The position numbers and the translations under genes were made by a program. The notes beneath the pieces are model-generated. The model was not told the DNA's origin. It saw nothing but the letters and a program-made list of their open reading frames with translations, and did not search any database. A stretch of 64,000 nt of DNA from Planctomycetota bacterium (lineage in GTDB: Bacteria; Planctomycetota; B15-G4), in NCBI GenBank assembly GCA_029259745.1, contig JAJDEO010000020.1, positions 230,580-294,579 of the forward strand. Reading direction: 5' to 3'. This document shows, in pieces, positions 23,077 to 31,268 of the stretch. The stretch's first letter is position 1, and every line of letters begins with the position of its first letter.

Positions 23077-24816
23077 ATGTCTTCGCTGTCCTTTCTGCGC
23101 GCTCCGGCGTTGCTGGTGTTCGGGCTCACCGCCGGCCTTGCGGCCCAAAACGCCCTGCTTCTTCGCGACGAGGGTGCCGGTGTGTCCAGCCTTCACCTCG
23201 TCGAGGACGGCGTGGCCACGCTGGCGATCGACGGAGCACGACTCGATCCCCTCGCGCTCGTGGGTGTTCCTCGGATGGCGCGTCTGGCGTCTCAGAGCCC
23301 CCGCCCTGTTGACGCCGCCGGCGCCATCGTCGCGCACGTGCGCCTGCCGGATGGATCGCGCATCTGGCGGCTGCGGCAGGGCGGATCGTCGCGCTTGCTG
23401 CGTCTCGGACCCGGCGCGACGATCGCCGAACTCGCGTCGACGCCCGTCGCCACGCCCTTCAGCGAGCACATCGCCGTGTCGTCCGATGGCCGCTTCGCCG
23501 CGGTGCCGCTCGAAGCCGGCGGCGGGCTCGCGGTGATCGATGTCGAGGCGCAGACGCACACGGTTCTCGCCATCGCCAACGTGGTCCCTGCCTCGGTGCG
23601 CGTCGGCGGGTCGCACGCGTGGATTCTCGATGACGCTGCCGTCGTGCATGGCATCGACATCCCGACGCTCGTGTCGACGGCGACGCCGCTGCCTCTCACG
23701 GCGAACGAGGTTGCGCTGGCCGAGGTCGCCGTGGCGGCGGACGGGTCGCGCCTCGCGATCGTGACGGAGGTCACGCCGACGACGCGTCGCATCCTGACGG
23801 TTGACGCCTCGGGTGCCGTCGCGGCCGCCGCGGCCACGCCCGGTGCCTACGATCTTCCGCGCTACGATCACGGGCTCGGTCCCTTCATCGCCGTCGCACC
23901 CGACGGTGCCTCGGTCGCCTTCCGCCAGACCACGGCCGCTCCCGTGCCGTTCCGCGACGTCGTCGTGCGCGCGATCGGCGCGCCGCTGCCGTCGACGTAC
24001 ACGTCCGACACCTTTTTCACGGACACCCTCAACGACGTGGGTGTGATCAGCTTCGTGGCACCAGGGCTCCTCACGTTCCTCGTCGGCGAGCGGTCGACGG
24101 AGGTGGGCGTGCTCATCGAGTCTGTCGACGCCTACGGCGCGCAGATCGCCGCGGGCGGGCAGCCGGGCGCCTTCCAGAACCTCACGTCGACGTCGACGGA
24201 CACGGCGGCGCCGTTCTTGCTGCCGGGCGAACTCGAAGTGCTCGACATCGCGCTCGACCCGCGCGGACAGCGTCTGTTGTGGGTCGTCGATCCACAGGGC
24301 GCGGACGGCGAGCTGCTCTTGAGCCCCGTCGGTGTTGCGGCAGCGCCCGTCGTCATCATGGACACGCTCGAGTCGCCACCCGAGCTCTTCGTCGCCGGCG
24401 AGACGGTGATCGCGACGGCCCGTCCTGACGACCACCTGTTCCCGAACTTCTCGACCGTCGTCGAGCTGATCCCGCCCATTGCGGTCGCCGCTCCGGTGTC
24501 GCTCGGCGTGATTCCGCCGGGCATCAGCGTCGATCGTTTCGCGGCGCGCGCCGATGGTGGCCAGATCGCGCTCGTCGTGTCCGCCGGCCCGAGCGCCGAA
24601 CTCGGTGTCATCGTCGACACCACTTCGGGGCAGGCCGCGGCGCTTGCACCCGTGCCCTTCGCGTGGGCACCGACGTTGGCTTATGACGCAGCGGGCGAGA
24701 TCGTCACGGCTCTCGGCATACCCGGTGCATCCATCGTCGTGTCATGGACGGGCGCATCGGCGGGGGCGAAGGTTTCGCTGCCCGTCGGCAACTGGCACCC
24801 GGTCGACGTTCACTGA
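23077..24816 (+). CDS. Secreted TolB/WD40-like beta-propeller protein
   Basis: 579 residues from ATG 23077, with signal peptide SFLRAPALLVFGLTAGLAAQ. The mature protein has repeated blade-like segments such as IAVSSDGRFAAVPLE, VAVAADGSRLAIVTE, IAVAPDGASVAFRQ, ALDPRGQRLLWVVDP and AARADGGQIALVVS. The pattern (A-x-x-DG-x-x-(I/V)A-(V/F)) marks PD40/WD40-like propellers as in TolB. No catalytic motif or membrane anchor is seen. It converges with the regulator gene and their 3' ends overlap by 7 bases. Its upstream region has both a sigma54-type match and an extended -10 candidate. Confidence 0.75.
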   Translation: MSSLSFLRAPALLVFGLTAGLAAQNALLLRDEGAGVSSLHLVEDGVATLAIDGARLDPLALVGVPRMARLASQSPRPVDAAGAIVAHVRLPDGSRIWRLRQGGSSRLLRLGPGATIAELASTPVATPFSEHIAVSSDGRFAAVPLEAGGGLAVIDVEAQTHTVLAIANVVPASVRVGGSHAWILDDAAVVHGIDIPTLVSTATPLPLTANEVALAEVAVAADGSRLAIVTEVTPTTRRILTVDASGAVAAAAATPGAYDLPRYDHGLGPFIAVAPDGASVAFRQTTAAPVPFRDVVVRAIGAPLPSTYTSDTFFTDTLNDVGVISFVAPGLLTFLVGERSTEVGVLIESVDAYGAQIAAGGQPGAFQNLTSTSTDTAAPFLLPGELEVLDIALDPRGQRLLWVVDPQGADGELLLSPVGVAAAPVVIMDTLESPPELFVAGETVIATARPDDHLFPNFSTVVELIPPIAVAAPVSLGVIPPGISVDRFAARADGGQIALVVSAGPSAELGVIVDTTSGQAAALAPVPFAWAPTLAYDAAGEIVTALGIPGASIVVSWTGASAGAKVSLPVGNWHPVDVH

Positions 24817-27800
24817 GTTGAAGCGTCGTCGGCCGCATGGCGCTTCAGCTTGGCGTAGAGTCCCGCGCGACTGATGCCGAGCAGCGCCGCCGCACGCTCC
24901 TTGTTGCCGTTCGTCGTCTCGAGTGCGCGCTCGATCGCTGTGCGTTCGACGGTCGCGAGGTCGAGTGGGACATCGTCGCCGCGGGCCGTCTCGCGTGCCG
25001 CGCGGATCCATGACGCGTCGTCGACGACATCGCCGCAGAGGTAGTAGAGCCGCCCGACTTCGTTGAACAGCTCGCGCACCTGACCCGGCCACGTGCGCGC
25101 GGCCAAAGCCGCCATGACTTCGGACGTCATGCGCTTGCTCGAAGCGTGCTTCGCGTTGAGCCGCATGAGCGCGTGCTCGGCGAGCAGGGGGATGTCGTCG
25201 AGGCGCTCGGCGAGGCTGGGCACGCGGATCTCGGCGACGTTGAGGCGATAGAAGAGGTCTTCGCGGAAGTCGTCGGACATGACGCGCTTGTGGAGGTCGC
25301 GGTGGGTGCACGCGATGATGCGCGCGTCGGTCGTCTCGGTGGCCCGCGCACCGATCGGTCGGTACTCGCCCGACTCGAGGACGCGCAGCAGCTTTGCCTG
25401 GAGTTCGAGCGGCATCTCGGCGATCTCGTCGAGCACGAACGTCCCGCCGTCAGCTTCCTTGAAGAGGCCACTGCGCGCGCGGTCGGCGCCGGTGAAGGCA
25501 CCGCGCGCATGGCCGAAGAACTCGGTCTCGAGCAGCGATGCCGGGATCGCCGCGACGTTCTCGACGATGAGCGCTTGGTCGGCGCGCGGCGAACGTGCGT
25601 GAAGGGCGCGCGCCACGAGGTCCTTGCCAGCACCCGTGGGGCCGGTGACGAGCACGGGCAGATCGGTCGGCCCGAGCTTGTCGATGAGATGGAAGACTCT
25701 CTGGATCGCGTCGCTCTCGCCGATGATACCCGCGGCCGGCGTGGCGCGTCCGCTTCGGCGTAGCAACCGCCGTGAGCGCACCAACTCCTCTTCCTGCGAC
25801 GCGACGCGCTGTGACAGCGCTACCGTGAGCGACTCGACCTTCGCCCGCCGCCGGAGCTGCGCGATCGCGACGGCAGCTTGGTCGGCCAGCGCCGACACGA
25901 CGCGCATGTCGGCCTCGTCGAACATGTTCGCTGTCTCGGCGTCGTCGACGTAGAGCGCGCCGCGCAGTCCGTCGCCGGAGGGCAGCGGAGCGCAGACGAC
26001 ACTCCGGAGGTGGAATCTCGGGATGCTTGCCGAGCTACTGAAGCGGTCGTCCGTCAGTGCGTCCGTCGTGACGATCGTCTTGCCCGACTCCACCGCGCCG
26101 CGCACGACGGTGCTCGAGATGTGCTCGGCAGTGCCGGCGCCTTCGAGGCCGCGGGCAGCGTGAACGTCGATCTCGGAGTTCTCGCCGAGCAGAACGAGCA
26201 GCCCGCGCTGCGCGCCCGTCGCCCCGAGCGCCATGTCGACGATCGAGAGCAGCAGGCCGTCGAGATCGTCCTCGGTGGCCATGCGCCGATTGCACGAGAC
26301 GAACCACCCGAGGTCGAGCGCGCCGTCGCGCGGGCCGTGCGCTGCACCGCCGGCGAGGCGCTGCAGACGCTCAAGCGTGCCGGTGCGCTGTTCGTTCGTC
26401 AGTCCGTCGACGAGCGCGTCCGCTGACTCGGTCGCCGACGAGAGTGCAGCGCGCCGTGCAGGGACGCGCCCCGCGGCGTGGTGACGGTCGGCGAGCTCGA
26501 GGGCAACCGCGCGTGCGAGGTCGAGACGCCCGGCACGTTCGAACGCCTCGTGCATCTCCTGGAGTTCGAGCGGGTCGGTGCCTGCGCGCGAGCGTCGCCA
26601 GCTGGCCTCTGCCGCGCGGAGGTCCGAGCGCTCGGCGGCAGCCTGGAACGCCATGCGGGCTTCGTCGTGGTCCGGCGTCAGCGCCAGCACGAGCGCGGCG
26701 ACACGCAGGGTGTCGGCGAGACGCTCTTCTTCAATGGCTCGGCTGAGTGCGCGCGCCGACCACATCCGCGCGTCCTCGGTGTCGTCGCGCGCAAAGGCGA
26801 CGAGTGCCTGCCCGAGTTCATGGGCCAGCGTCTGCGGCTTCGTCGACGCGAGGGCCTCCGTCGCCTCGTCGGTGGCTCCGGCGAGGGCGTAGGCCCAGGC
26901 GATGCGCCCGCGCGCAAACTCGATGATGTGCGAGTAGTCACCTGAGACGGCCTCGTCGATCGCACGTTCCCCGACGACGATCGCCGCGCCGACCATGCCC
27001 GCATCAAGCGTCGCGAGCATCATCGAGATTGCCGTGACGACGGCGCCCTGCGCGTCGGCGGCGCGTCGGCGCAGCATGAGAGCCTCGCTGAGCAGAGCGA
27101 GGGCTTGAGTGACGTCGCCGAGGTCGCGCTGCAAGACGCCGAGGTTGTTCAGGGCGATGGCGCGTCCCATGACGTGGCCGGCACGCGCGAAGCCACGCGC
27201 GGCCTGCTGGAGCTGGTCGTGTTCGGCGCCGCGGTCCCCCTCGCGACGGTGCACGTCGGCGAGGTTCAGGGCCGCGCGCGCTTGCCCGGCCGCGTCGCCG
27301 TGTGTGCGCGCCAGGTCCGAGGCTGCACGCAGTGCCGCGAGGGCCTCCTGTCGTCGCCCGTCGATGCGCGCAAGCGCGACGCCTTCGAGGTTGCGCATCG
27401 CCACGTCGCACTCCGGTGGGCGTGCGTGTGGCTCGCCGGTCGCGAGGGTGGCGAGCGTGTCTTCGAAGTTCCCGTCGAGAAAGGACGCGTAGGCGCTGCC
27501 GAAGATGCCCCAGGCTCGTGCGGTGTCGTCGCGCTCGTCGGCAAGCGTCGCGGCGATGTCGGCGGCTCGCTCGCGGTCGCCGGCCTGCTGGGCCGCGAGC
27601 AGCGCGACGACGCGGATCGGTGGCGGTGCATCGCCGAGCGGTGACCAGTCTTGCTCGAGGGCGTCGATGACGTGGCGCGCCGAGCCCATGGCGAGGTCGA
27701 GGCGTGCGACGAGTGCCGCGGCGAGCTCGCGGTCGGGTCCGCTGTCCCAGCGACGCGCAACGAGTGACGCTACCCGACGTGCGTCGGCAAGGCGTCCGGC

Positions 27801-29471
27801 GAGGCGTGCGCGCTCGGCGCGTTCGAGCAGCGCGGCGGCCGAGGTGGTCGTCGCGGCGGTGCTGGCCTCGATGACGTCCGCGCGCGCACGCTGTCCTGAA
27901 CGGTGCAGCCAGTCGGCGCAACGGCGACCGAGGCGTACGCGGGCGTCGTCGGTCAGTGTCGCTGCGCGCGTGTCGCGTCGGCGAGCGAGCACGGCGAGCA
28001 CGTCGTCCTCCGCGCCGTCAACGATCGAGGCCAGCGTGGCGATCTCGACGTCGCCGAGCCAGGCGCGCGCGGCGACGACGGCCTCCTCGAAGGCATCGCC
28101 GGCGGTCGCAGCGGCGTGCGGGACGTCCGCCTGCTCCGGCCAGACGTCGAGGTGCACGTCCCAGGCGCGATGGCCGCGAGCAAGTACGCCGTCGCGCTCG
28201 GCGTGTTCGATCAATCGCGCGAGCTCGGCCCAGCGTCCGCCCGTACGGGTGTGTGCATCGACTGCGAGTGCCTCGGACGCCGCGGCGTGCGCACCTCCCG
28301 TGATCTCTGCGAGGACGTCCGCCAGCGCTTCGAGCGGGACGGGCGGCCACGCGTGATGCGTGAGCGTGATCTCGTCGAGGCGCGGTCCCGTGGCCGCGAG
28401 CTGATCGGTTCTGCAGATGACGACGGCACGCAGCGCGGAAGACAGCGCGCGCAGTGCCAACGTGAGTTCATTCGCCTCCGCGTCGGACTCGAGCGCGAGG
28501 AGCGTCGTCGTCTCACCGTGCTCGTGCTCGAGCGAGAGAGCGTCGGCGAGCGAGACCTGACTCGGTGCGCGACCACCGACGGAGAGTGCCGTGTGCACCG
28601 CTTCCGTCAGCGGGGCGACGTCGCGCTCGTCGTCCACCGTGAGAACGTGGAGGCCCGCTCGCGTCTGGCATGCCGTGCGCCACTCGCTGAGCCAGCGGCG
28701 GCGTCCCGCGAGGAAGGGCAGCGCGAGGTCGGGAAGCGGTCGGTCGGCGAAGGGGAGCAGTCGCTGCGCTGCTCGCGCCGAGGAGGGTCGGTCTTCGGGG
28801 CGGCGCCGGACACAGGCGCGGACGAGCGGTGCGAGCGCCTCGGGAAGGCGTCCGGCATCCGCGCCACTCGCGTCCCAGAATCCTTGCGCCGGCATCGAGC
28901 CCATCGTGGTGACGGGGTCGCCTCCACAGGTGGCGTAGGCGATCGTCGCGCCGAGCGCGAAGAGGTCGGTGCTCGGAGATGCCGCGCGCCCCTGCAGGAC
29001 TTCGGGTGCCATGTGGCCGGCGGTCCCTGCGGACGCCGAGCTGCCAGCGAGCGCGGAGAGCTCGAGGTCGATGAGATGGGGCTTGCCCGCGGCGTCGACG
29101 ATGATGTTCTCGGACTTGATGTCGCGGTGCAGCCAGCCGGATGCATGGAGTTCGGCCAGTGCGGCGAGGAGATCGTCGACGAGCCGCGCGAGTTCGTCGG
29201 GCGTTGATCGGCTCGCGGCCTCGTCGAAGAGCTGCCCCTCGATCCAGGGGCGCACCGACCAGGCGCGGCCGTCGTCCGTGTCTCCCCATGCACTCGGAAG
29301 GGCGATCGAGGCGCTCGTCCCGAGCGCCATGAGCAAGGCCAGGTCTTGGGTGCGGGCCGAGCTGACGCGCCGCAAGTGAGGCTTCCCATCCCACTCCACG
29401 ACGTCGAGCTGGTCGCCGCTAGGATTCGTTCCGAGCGATCGGATGACCGGTGCGTTCATCGCATTTTTCAT
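24810..29471 (-). CDS. Giant regulator: Ser/Thr kinase-like, ATPase-like/TPR, GAF and sigma54 AAA+ activator with Fis-type HTH
   Basis: 1553 residues from ATG 29471 (ATG 29459 is an alternative). Residues about 1-270 are a kinase fold: WLHRDIKSENIIVD (HRD 115-117 and Asn), then IDLELSAL (DLE 135-137 in place of DFG) and GHMAPEVLQ (APE). There is no clear glycine loop, and the expected beta3 Lys is not apparent (nearby HLRRV). Residues about 290-1000 are helical with TPR-like pairs (LNLADVHRREGDR, ALNNLGVLQRDLGDVTQALA). About 1060-1200 is a GAF domain (GLLVLLGENSEIDVHAARGL). About 1247-1463 is the sigma54 AAA+ domain with Walker A GPTGAGKD, an intact GAFTGA loop and Walker B GTFVLDEIAEMP. The end (NGNKERAAALLGISRAGLYA) is a Fis-type HTH. 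It should open sigma54 promoters in response to an unknown signal. Confidence 0.93.
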   Translation of the reverse strand: MKNAMNAPVIRSLGTNPSGDQLDVVEWDGKPHLRRVSSARTQDLALLMALGTSASIALPSAWGDTDDGRAWSVRPWIEGQLFDEAASRSTPDELARLVDDLLAALAELHASGWLHRDIKSENIIVDAAGKPHLIDLELSALAGSSASAGTAGHMAPEVLQGRAASPSTDLFALGATIAYATCGGDPVTTMGSMPAQGFWDASGADAGRLPEALAPLVRACVRRRPEDRPSSARAAQRLLPFADRPLPDLALPFLAGRRRWLSEWRTACQTRAGLHVLTVDDERDVAPLTEAVHTALSVGGRAPSQVSLADALSLEHEHGETTTLLALESDAEANELTLALRALSSALRAVVICRTDQLAATGPRLDEITLTHHAWPPVPLEALADVLAEITGGAHAAASEALAVDAHTRTGGRWAELARLIEHAERDGVLARGHRAWDVHLDVWPEQADVPHAAATAGDAFEEAVVAARAWLGDVEIATLASIVDGAEDDVLAVLARRRDTRAATLTDDARVRLGRRCADWLHRSGQRARADVIEASTAATTTSAAALLERAERARLAGRLADARRVASLVARRWDSGPDRELAAALVARLDLAMGSARHVIDALEQDWSPLGDAPPPIRVVALLAAQQAGDRERAADIAATLADERDDTARAWGIFGSAYASFLDGNFEDTLATLATGEPHARPPECDVAMRNLEGVALARIDGRRQEALAALRAASDLARTHGDAAGQARAALNLADVHRREGDRGAEHDQLQQAARGFARAGHVMGRAIALNNLGVLQRDLGDVTQALALLSEALMLRRRAADAQGAVVTAISMMLATLDAGMVGAAIVVGERAIDEAVSGDYSHIIEFARGRIAWAYALAGATDEATEALASTKPQTLAHELGQALVAFARDDTEDARMWSARALSRAIEEERLADTLRVAALVLALTPDHDEARMAFQAAAERSDLRAAEASWRRSRAGTDPLELQEMHEAFERAGRLDLARAVALELADRHHAAGRVPARRAALSSATESADALVDGLTNEQRTGTLERLQRLAGGAAHGPRDGALDLGWFVSCNRRMATEDDLDGLLLSIVDMALGATGAQRGLLVLLGENSEIDVHAARGLEGAGTAEHISSTVVRGAVESGKTIVTTDALTDDRFSSSASIPRFHLRSVVCAPLPSGDGLRGALYVDDAETANMFDEADMRVVSALADQAAVAIAQLRRRAKVESLTVALSQRVASQEEELVRSRRLLRRSGRATPAAGIIGESDAIQRVFHLIDKLGPTDLPVLVTGPTGAGKDLVARALHARSPRADQALIVENVAAIPASLLETEFFGHARGAFTGADRARSGLFKEADGGTFVLDEIAEMPLELQAKLLRVLESGEYRPIGARATETTDARIIACTHRDLHKRVMSDDFREDLFYRLNVAEIRVPSLAERLDDIPLLAEHALMRLNAKHASSKRMTSEVMAALAARTWPGQVRELFNEVGRLYYLCGDVVDDASWIRAARETARGDDVPLDLATVERTAIERALETTNGNKERAAALLGISRAGLYAKLKRHAADDASTQ

Positions 29472-29537
29472 GGATGCGTCCGATTTCTGGATTGTCGTGC
29501 GGATTGCGTGAGGATACAGCGCTCCGTGGGTTGTGGT

Positions 29538-29568
29538 GGGTGTCCGTGTGTCTAGTTTGTGGACACCC
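29538..29568. promoter_or_regulatory. Inverted repeat, candidate enhancer for the adjacent sigma54 promoter
   Basis: GGGTGTCC (29538-29545) and GGACACCC (29561-29568) are perfect 8-bp arms 15 bases apart. The centre is about 100 bases upstream of the predicted start point at 29653, the usual place for an activator binding site. It lies in the divergent gap between the regulator and its probable target. Confidence 0.55.
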
Positions 29569-29627
29569 GTGTCGTATGGGTGGGCGCGGAGGCGGCGGAA
29601 ATGGCGTTCGTGGATGGATCCGTGGTC

Positions 29628-29643
29628 TGGCACGGCGCTTGCG
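29628..29643 (+). promoter_or_regulatory. Sigma54 (-24/-12) promoter of the secreted repeat protein
   Basis: TGGCACG-GCGC-TTGCG matches the consensus TGGCACG-N4-TTGC at every conserved base. The predicted start near 29653 is about 28 bases before ATG 29681. Confidence 0.75.
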
Positions 29644-29680
29644 ATACAGCTCTCAACGCTCTCTCCCAGGACTCCACACC

Positions 29681-31159
29681 ATGAAGATTCCGCTCCTCGC
29701 CGCCGTCACATGTCTCGGCCTCGCGATCGATGTCCCTGCCAATGACGACGTCATCGTCACCCAGTTTCTCGCCAGCACGGGGGCCGCACCCGGAGCAACC
29801 GCGGAGGCTCGCTGGCGCGACAAGGGTGATGCACTCGACTTCCAGGTCGAGCTCGAAGACATCGCGTCGGGGTCCTACGAGCTGTTCGTCGGTGGGGTCC
29901 AGCGGGGCACGATCGCCGTGGGCGGGCTCGGTGAAGGCGAGACCGAGTTCAAGATCCCGCTCGATTCGCCGAAGCCGCTCTTCGACTTCGAGGTCTTCGA
30001 CGAGCTCATCGAGGTTCAGCGCGACGGCGTGACGTACTTCAGCGACGTCTTCGATGGCAACGGCGGAGCGCCCGGCGGTGGCTCCACGGGCAAGAAGTCC
30101 AAGATCGAGATCTTCATGGCCACGACGGGCGTCGACCTCGACGCCAAGGGACGTCTGCGCCATCGCGTCGACAAGGGCGTCACGCGCTTCGACGTCGAGC
30201 TCGAGCGTCTCGACGCGGGCAGCTACGACCTGCTCGTCGGCGGAGTCAGCGTCGCGGCGTTCGAGGCCTCGGGCGCAAGCGCCGAGGAAATCGAGTTCGA
30301 GTTCCGTGATCCGCCCGAGCCCGGACATCTCCCGCTCGACTTCGACGTGCTCGGCAAGGTCGTCGACGTCACGGGCGCCGGTGGGGTCGTGTTGACGGCC
30401 GTGATGCCGGGCGATGCCGCGTCGACGGGCGTCAAGCCGCCGTCCAAGGGCGGTCAAGCGGCGCGCGACCTGGGTCGGCGCAAGCGGGACGCGCTCCTGA
30501 TGCGCTTGGCGAACACAGCGTCGGTTACACAGCTGGATGGTGACGTGGTGCTCGAGCAGAACGGCGCGAGTCACCAGCTGGTCGTGCGTGTCGAGAATGC
30601 GCAGGCCGGCGGACATGCCGTCCTCGTCGATGGTGTTCAGCGTGGCGAGGTCGTCGTCGGCGCCGACGGGGCGGGCGAACTCATCTTCGCGACGGAGCCC
30701 AGCGCCGGAGAGCTGGCGCTCGACTTCGCCGTCAAGGGGCGGCTCATCGAAGTGCAGTCGACGGGCGCGACGGCGCTCGCGGTCGTCTTCCCGGCATCCG
30801 TGCAGCACGCCCTCGATGACTTCACCGTCGCCAAGACGACGGCGTCGTTCGTACGCCGCGATCTCGTCAATGCCGGCAGTGATCTCGACGCGCGCGGCCT
30901 GCTCGTGCGGCGCACGAAGGGCGCCAACACGCGCGTGGTGCTCAAGATGCGCGACCTCCCGCTCGGCACGCACACGGTGTCGGTTGGCGGCATCGATGTC
31001 GGGTCGTTCGAGGTCACGAAGGAGGGCGTCAAGTCGAAGCTCGTCCTGGCCACGCAGCCGAAGGGCAAGCAGCTCGCGCTCCCCGTCGATCCCTTCGGTG
31101 TCACGGTCGAGGTCCGCGCCGCCGGTGACGTGCCCGTCCTCGCGGGCGAGCTGCCGTAG
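29681..31159 (+). CDS. Secreted four-repeat protein next to the sigma54 regulator
   Basis: 492 residues from ATG 29681, with signal peptide MKIPLLAAVTCLGLAIDVPA. The mature protein is four tandem repeats of about 110-120 residues (roughly 26-130, 145-255, 275-385, 390-490). Each contains a (G)SYELFVGGVQRGTI-like strand pair (also SYDLLVGGVSVAAF, GHAVLVDGVQRGEV, THTVSVGGIDVGSF) and ends with an LDFDVLGKVVDV-type strand. Repeats 1 and 2 are joined by GGAPGGGSTGKK. I recognise no family; the beta-rich repeats suggest a stalk or adhesin-like surface protein. The near-perfect sigma54 promoter and adjacent activator gene imply tightly controlled expression. Confidence 0.8.
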   Translation: MKIPLLAAVTCLGLAIDVPANDDVIVTQFLASTGAAPGATAEARWRDKGDALDFQVELEDIASGSYELFVGGVQRGTIAVGGLGEGETEFKIPLDSPKPLFDFEVFDELIEVQRDGVTYFSDVFDGNGGAPGGGSTGKKSKIEIFMATTGVDLDAKGRLRHRVDKGVTRFDVELERLDAGSYDLLVGGVSVAAFEASGASAEEIEFEFRDPPEPGHLPLDFDVLGKVVDVTGAGGVVLTAVMPGDAASTGVKPPSKGGQAARDLGRRKRDALLMRLANTASVTQLDGDVVLEQNGASHQLVVRVENAQAGGHAVLVDGVQRGEVVVGADGAGELIFATEPSAGELALDFAVKGRLIEVQSTGATALAVVFPASVQHALDDFTVAKTTASFVRRDLVNAGSDLDARGLLVRRTKGANTRVVLKMRDLPLGTHTVSVGGIDVGSFEVTKEGVKSKLVLATQPKGKQLALPVDPFGVTVEVRAAGDVPVLAGELP

Positions 31160-31268
31160 CCGTCCGCGTCAGCGGATCTCGGAACGCCCTCGAAGGCCGC
31201 GGGCTCGTTCTCTTCACCGGTGCGGACGCGCGGGCACGAGCGGTGTTGCCTCGCCGAGCGCGCCACAC

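Noticed and set aside
22893..23129. Short minus-strand frame with several Cys residues
   Set aside because: It lies across the family B repeat and the start of the propeller gene, with no ribosome site, so it is not a gene.
29681..31159. Tandem repeat region considered as DNA repeats or a CRISPR-like array
   Set aside because: The repeats are protein-level (about 115 codons, diverged at the DNA level) within one signal-peptide-bearing gene.
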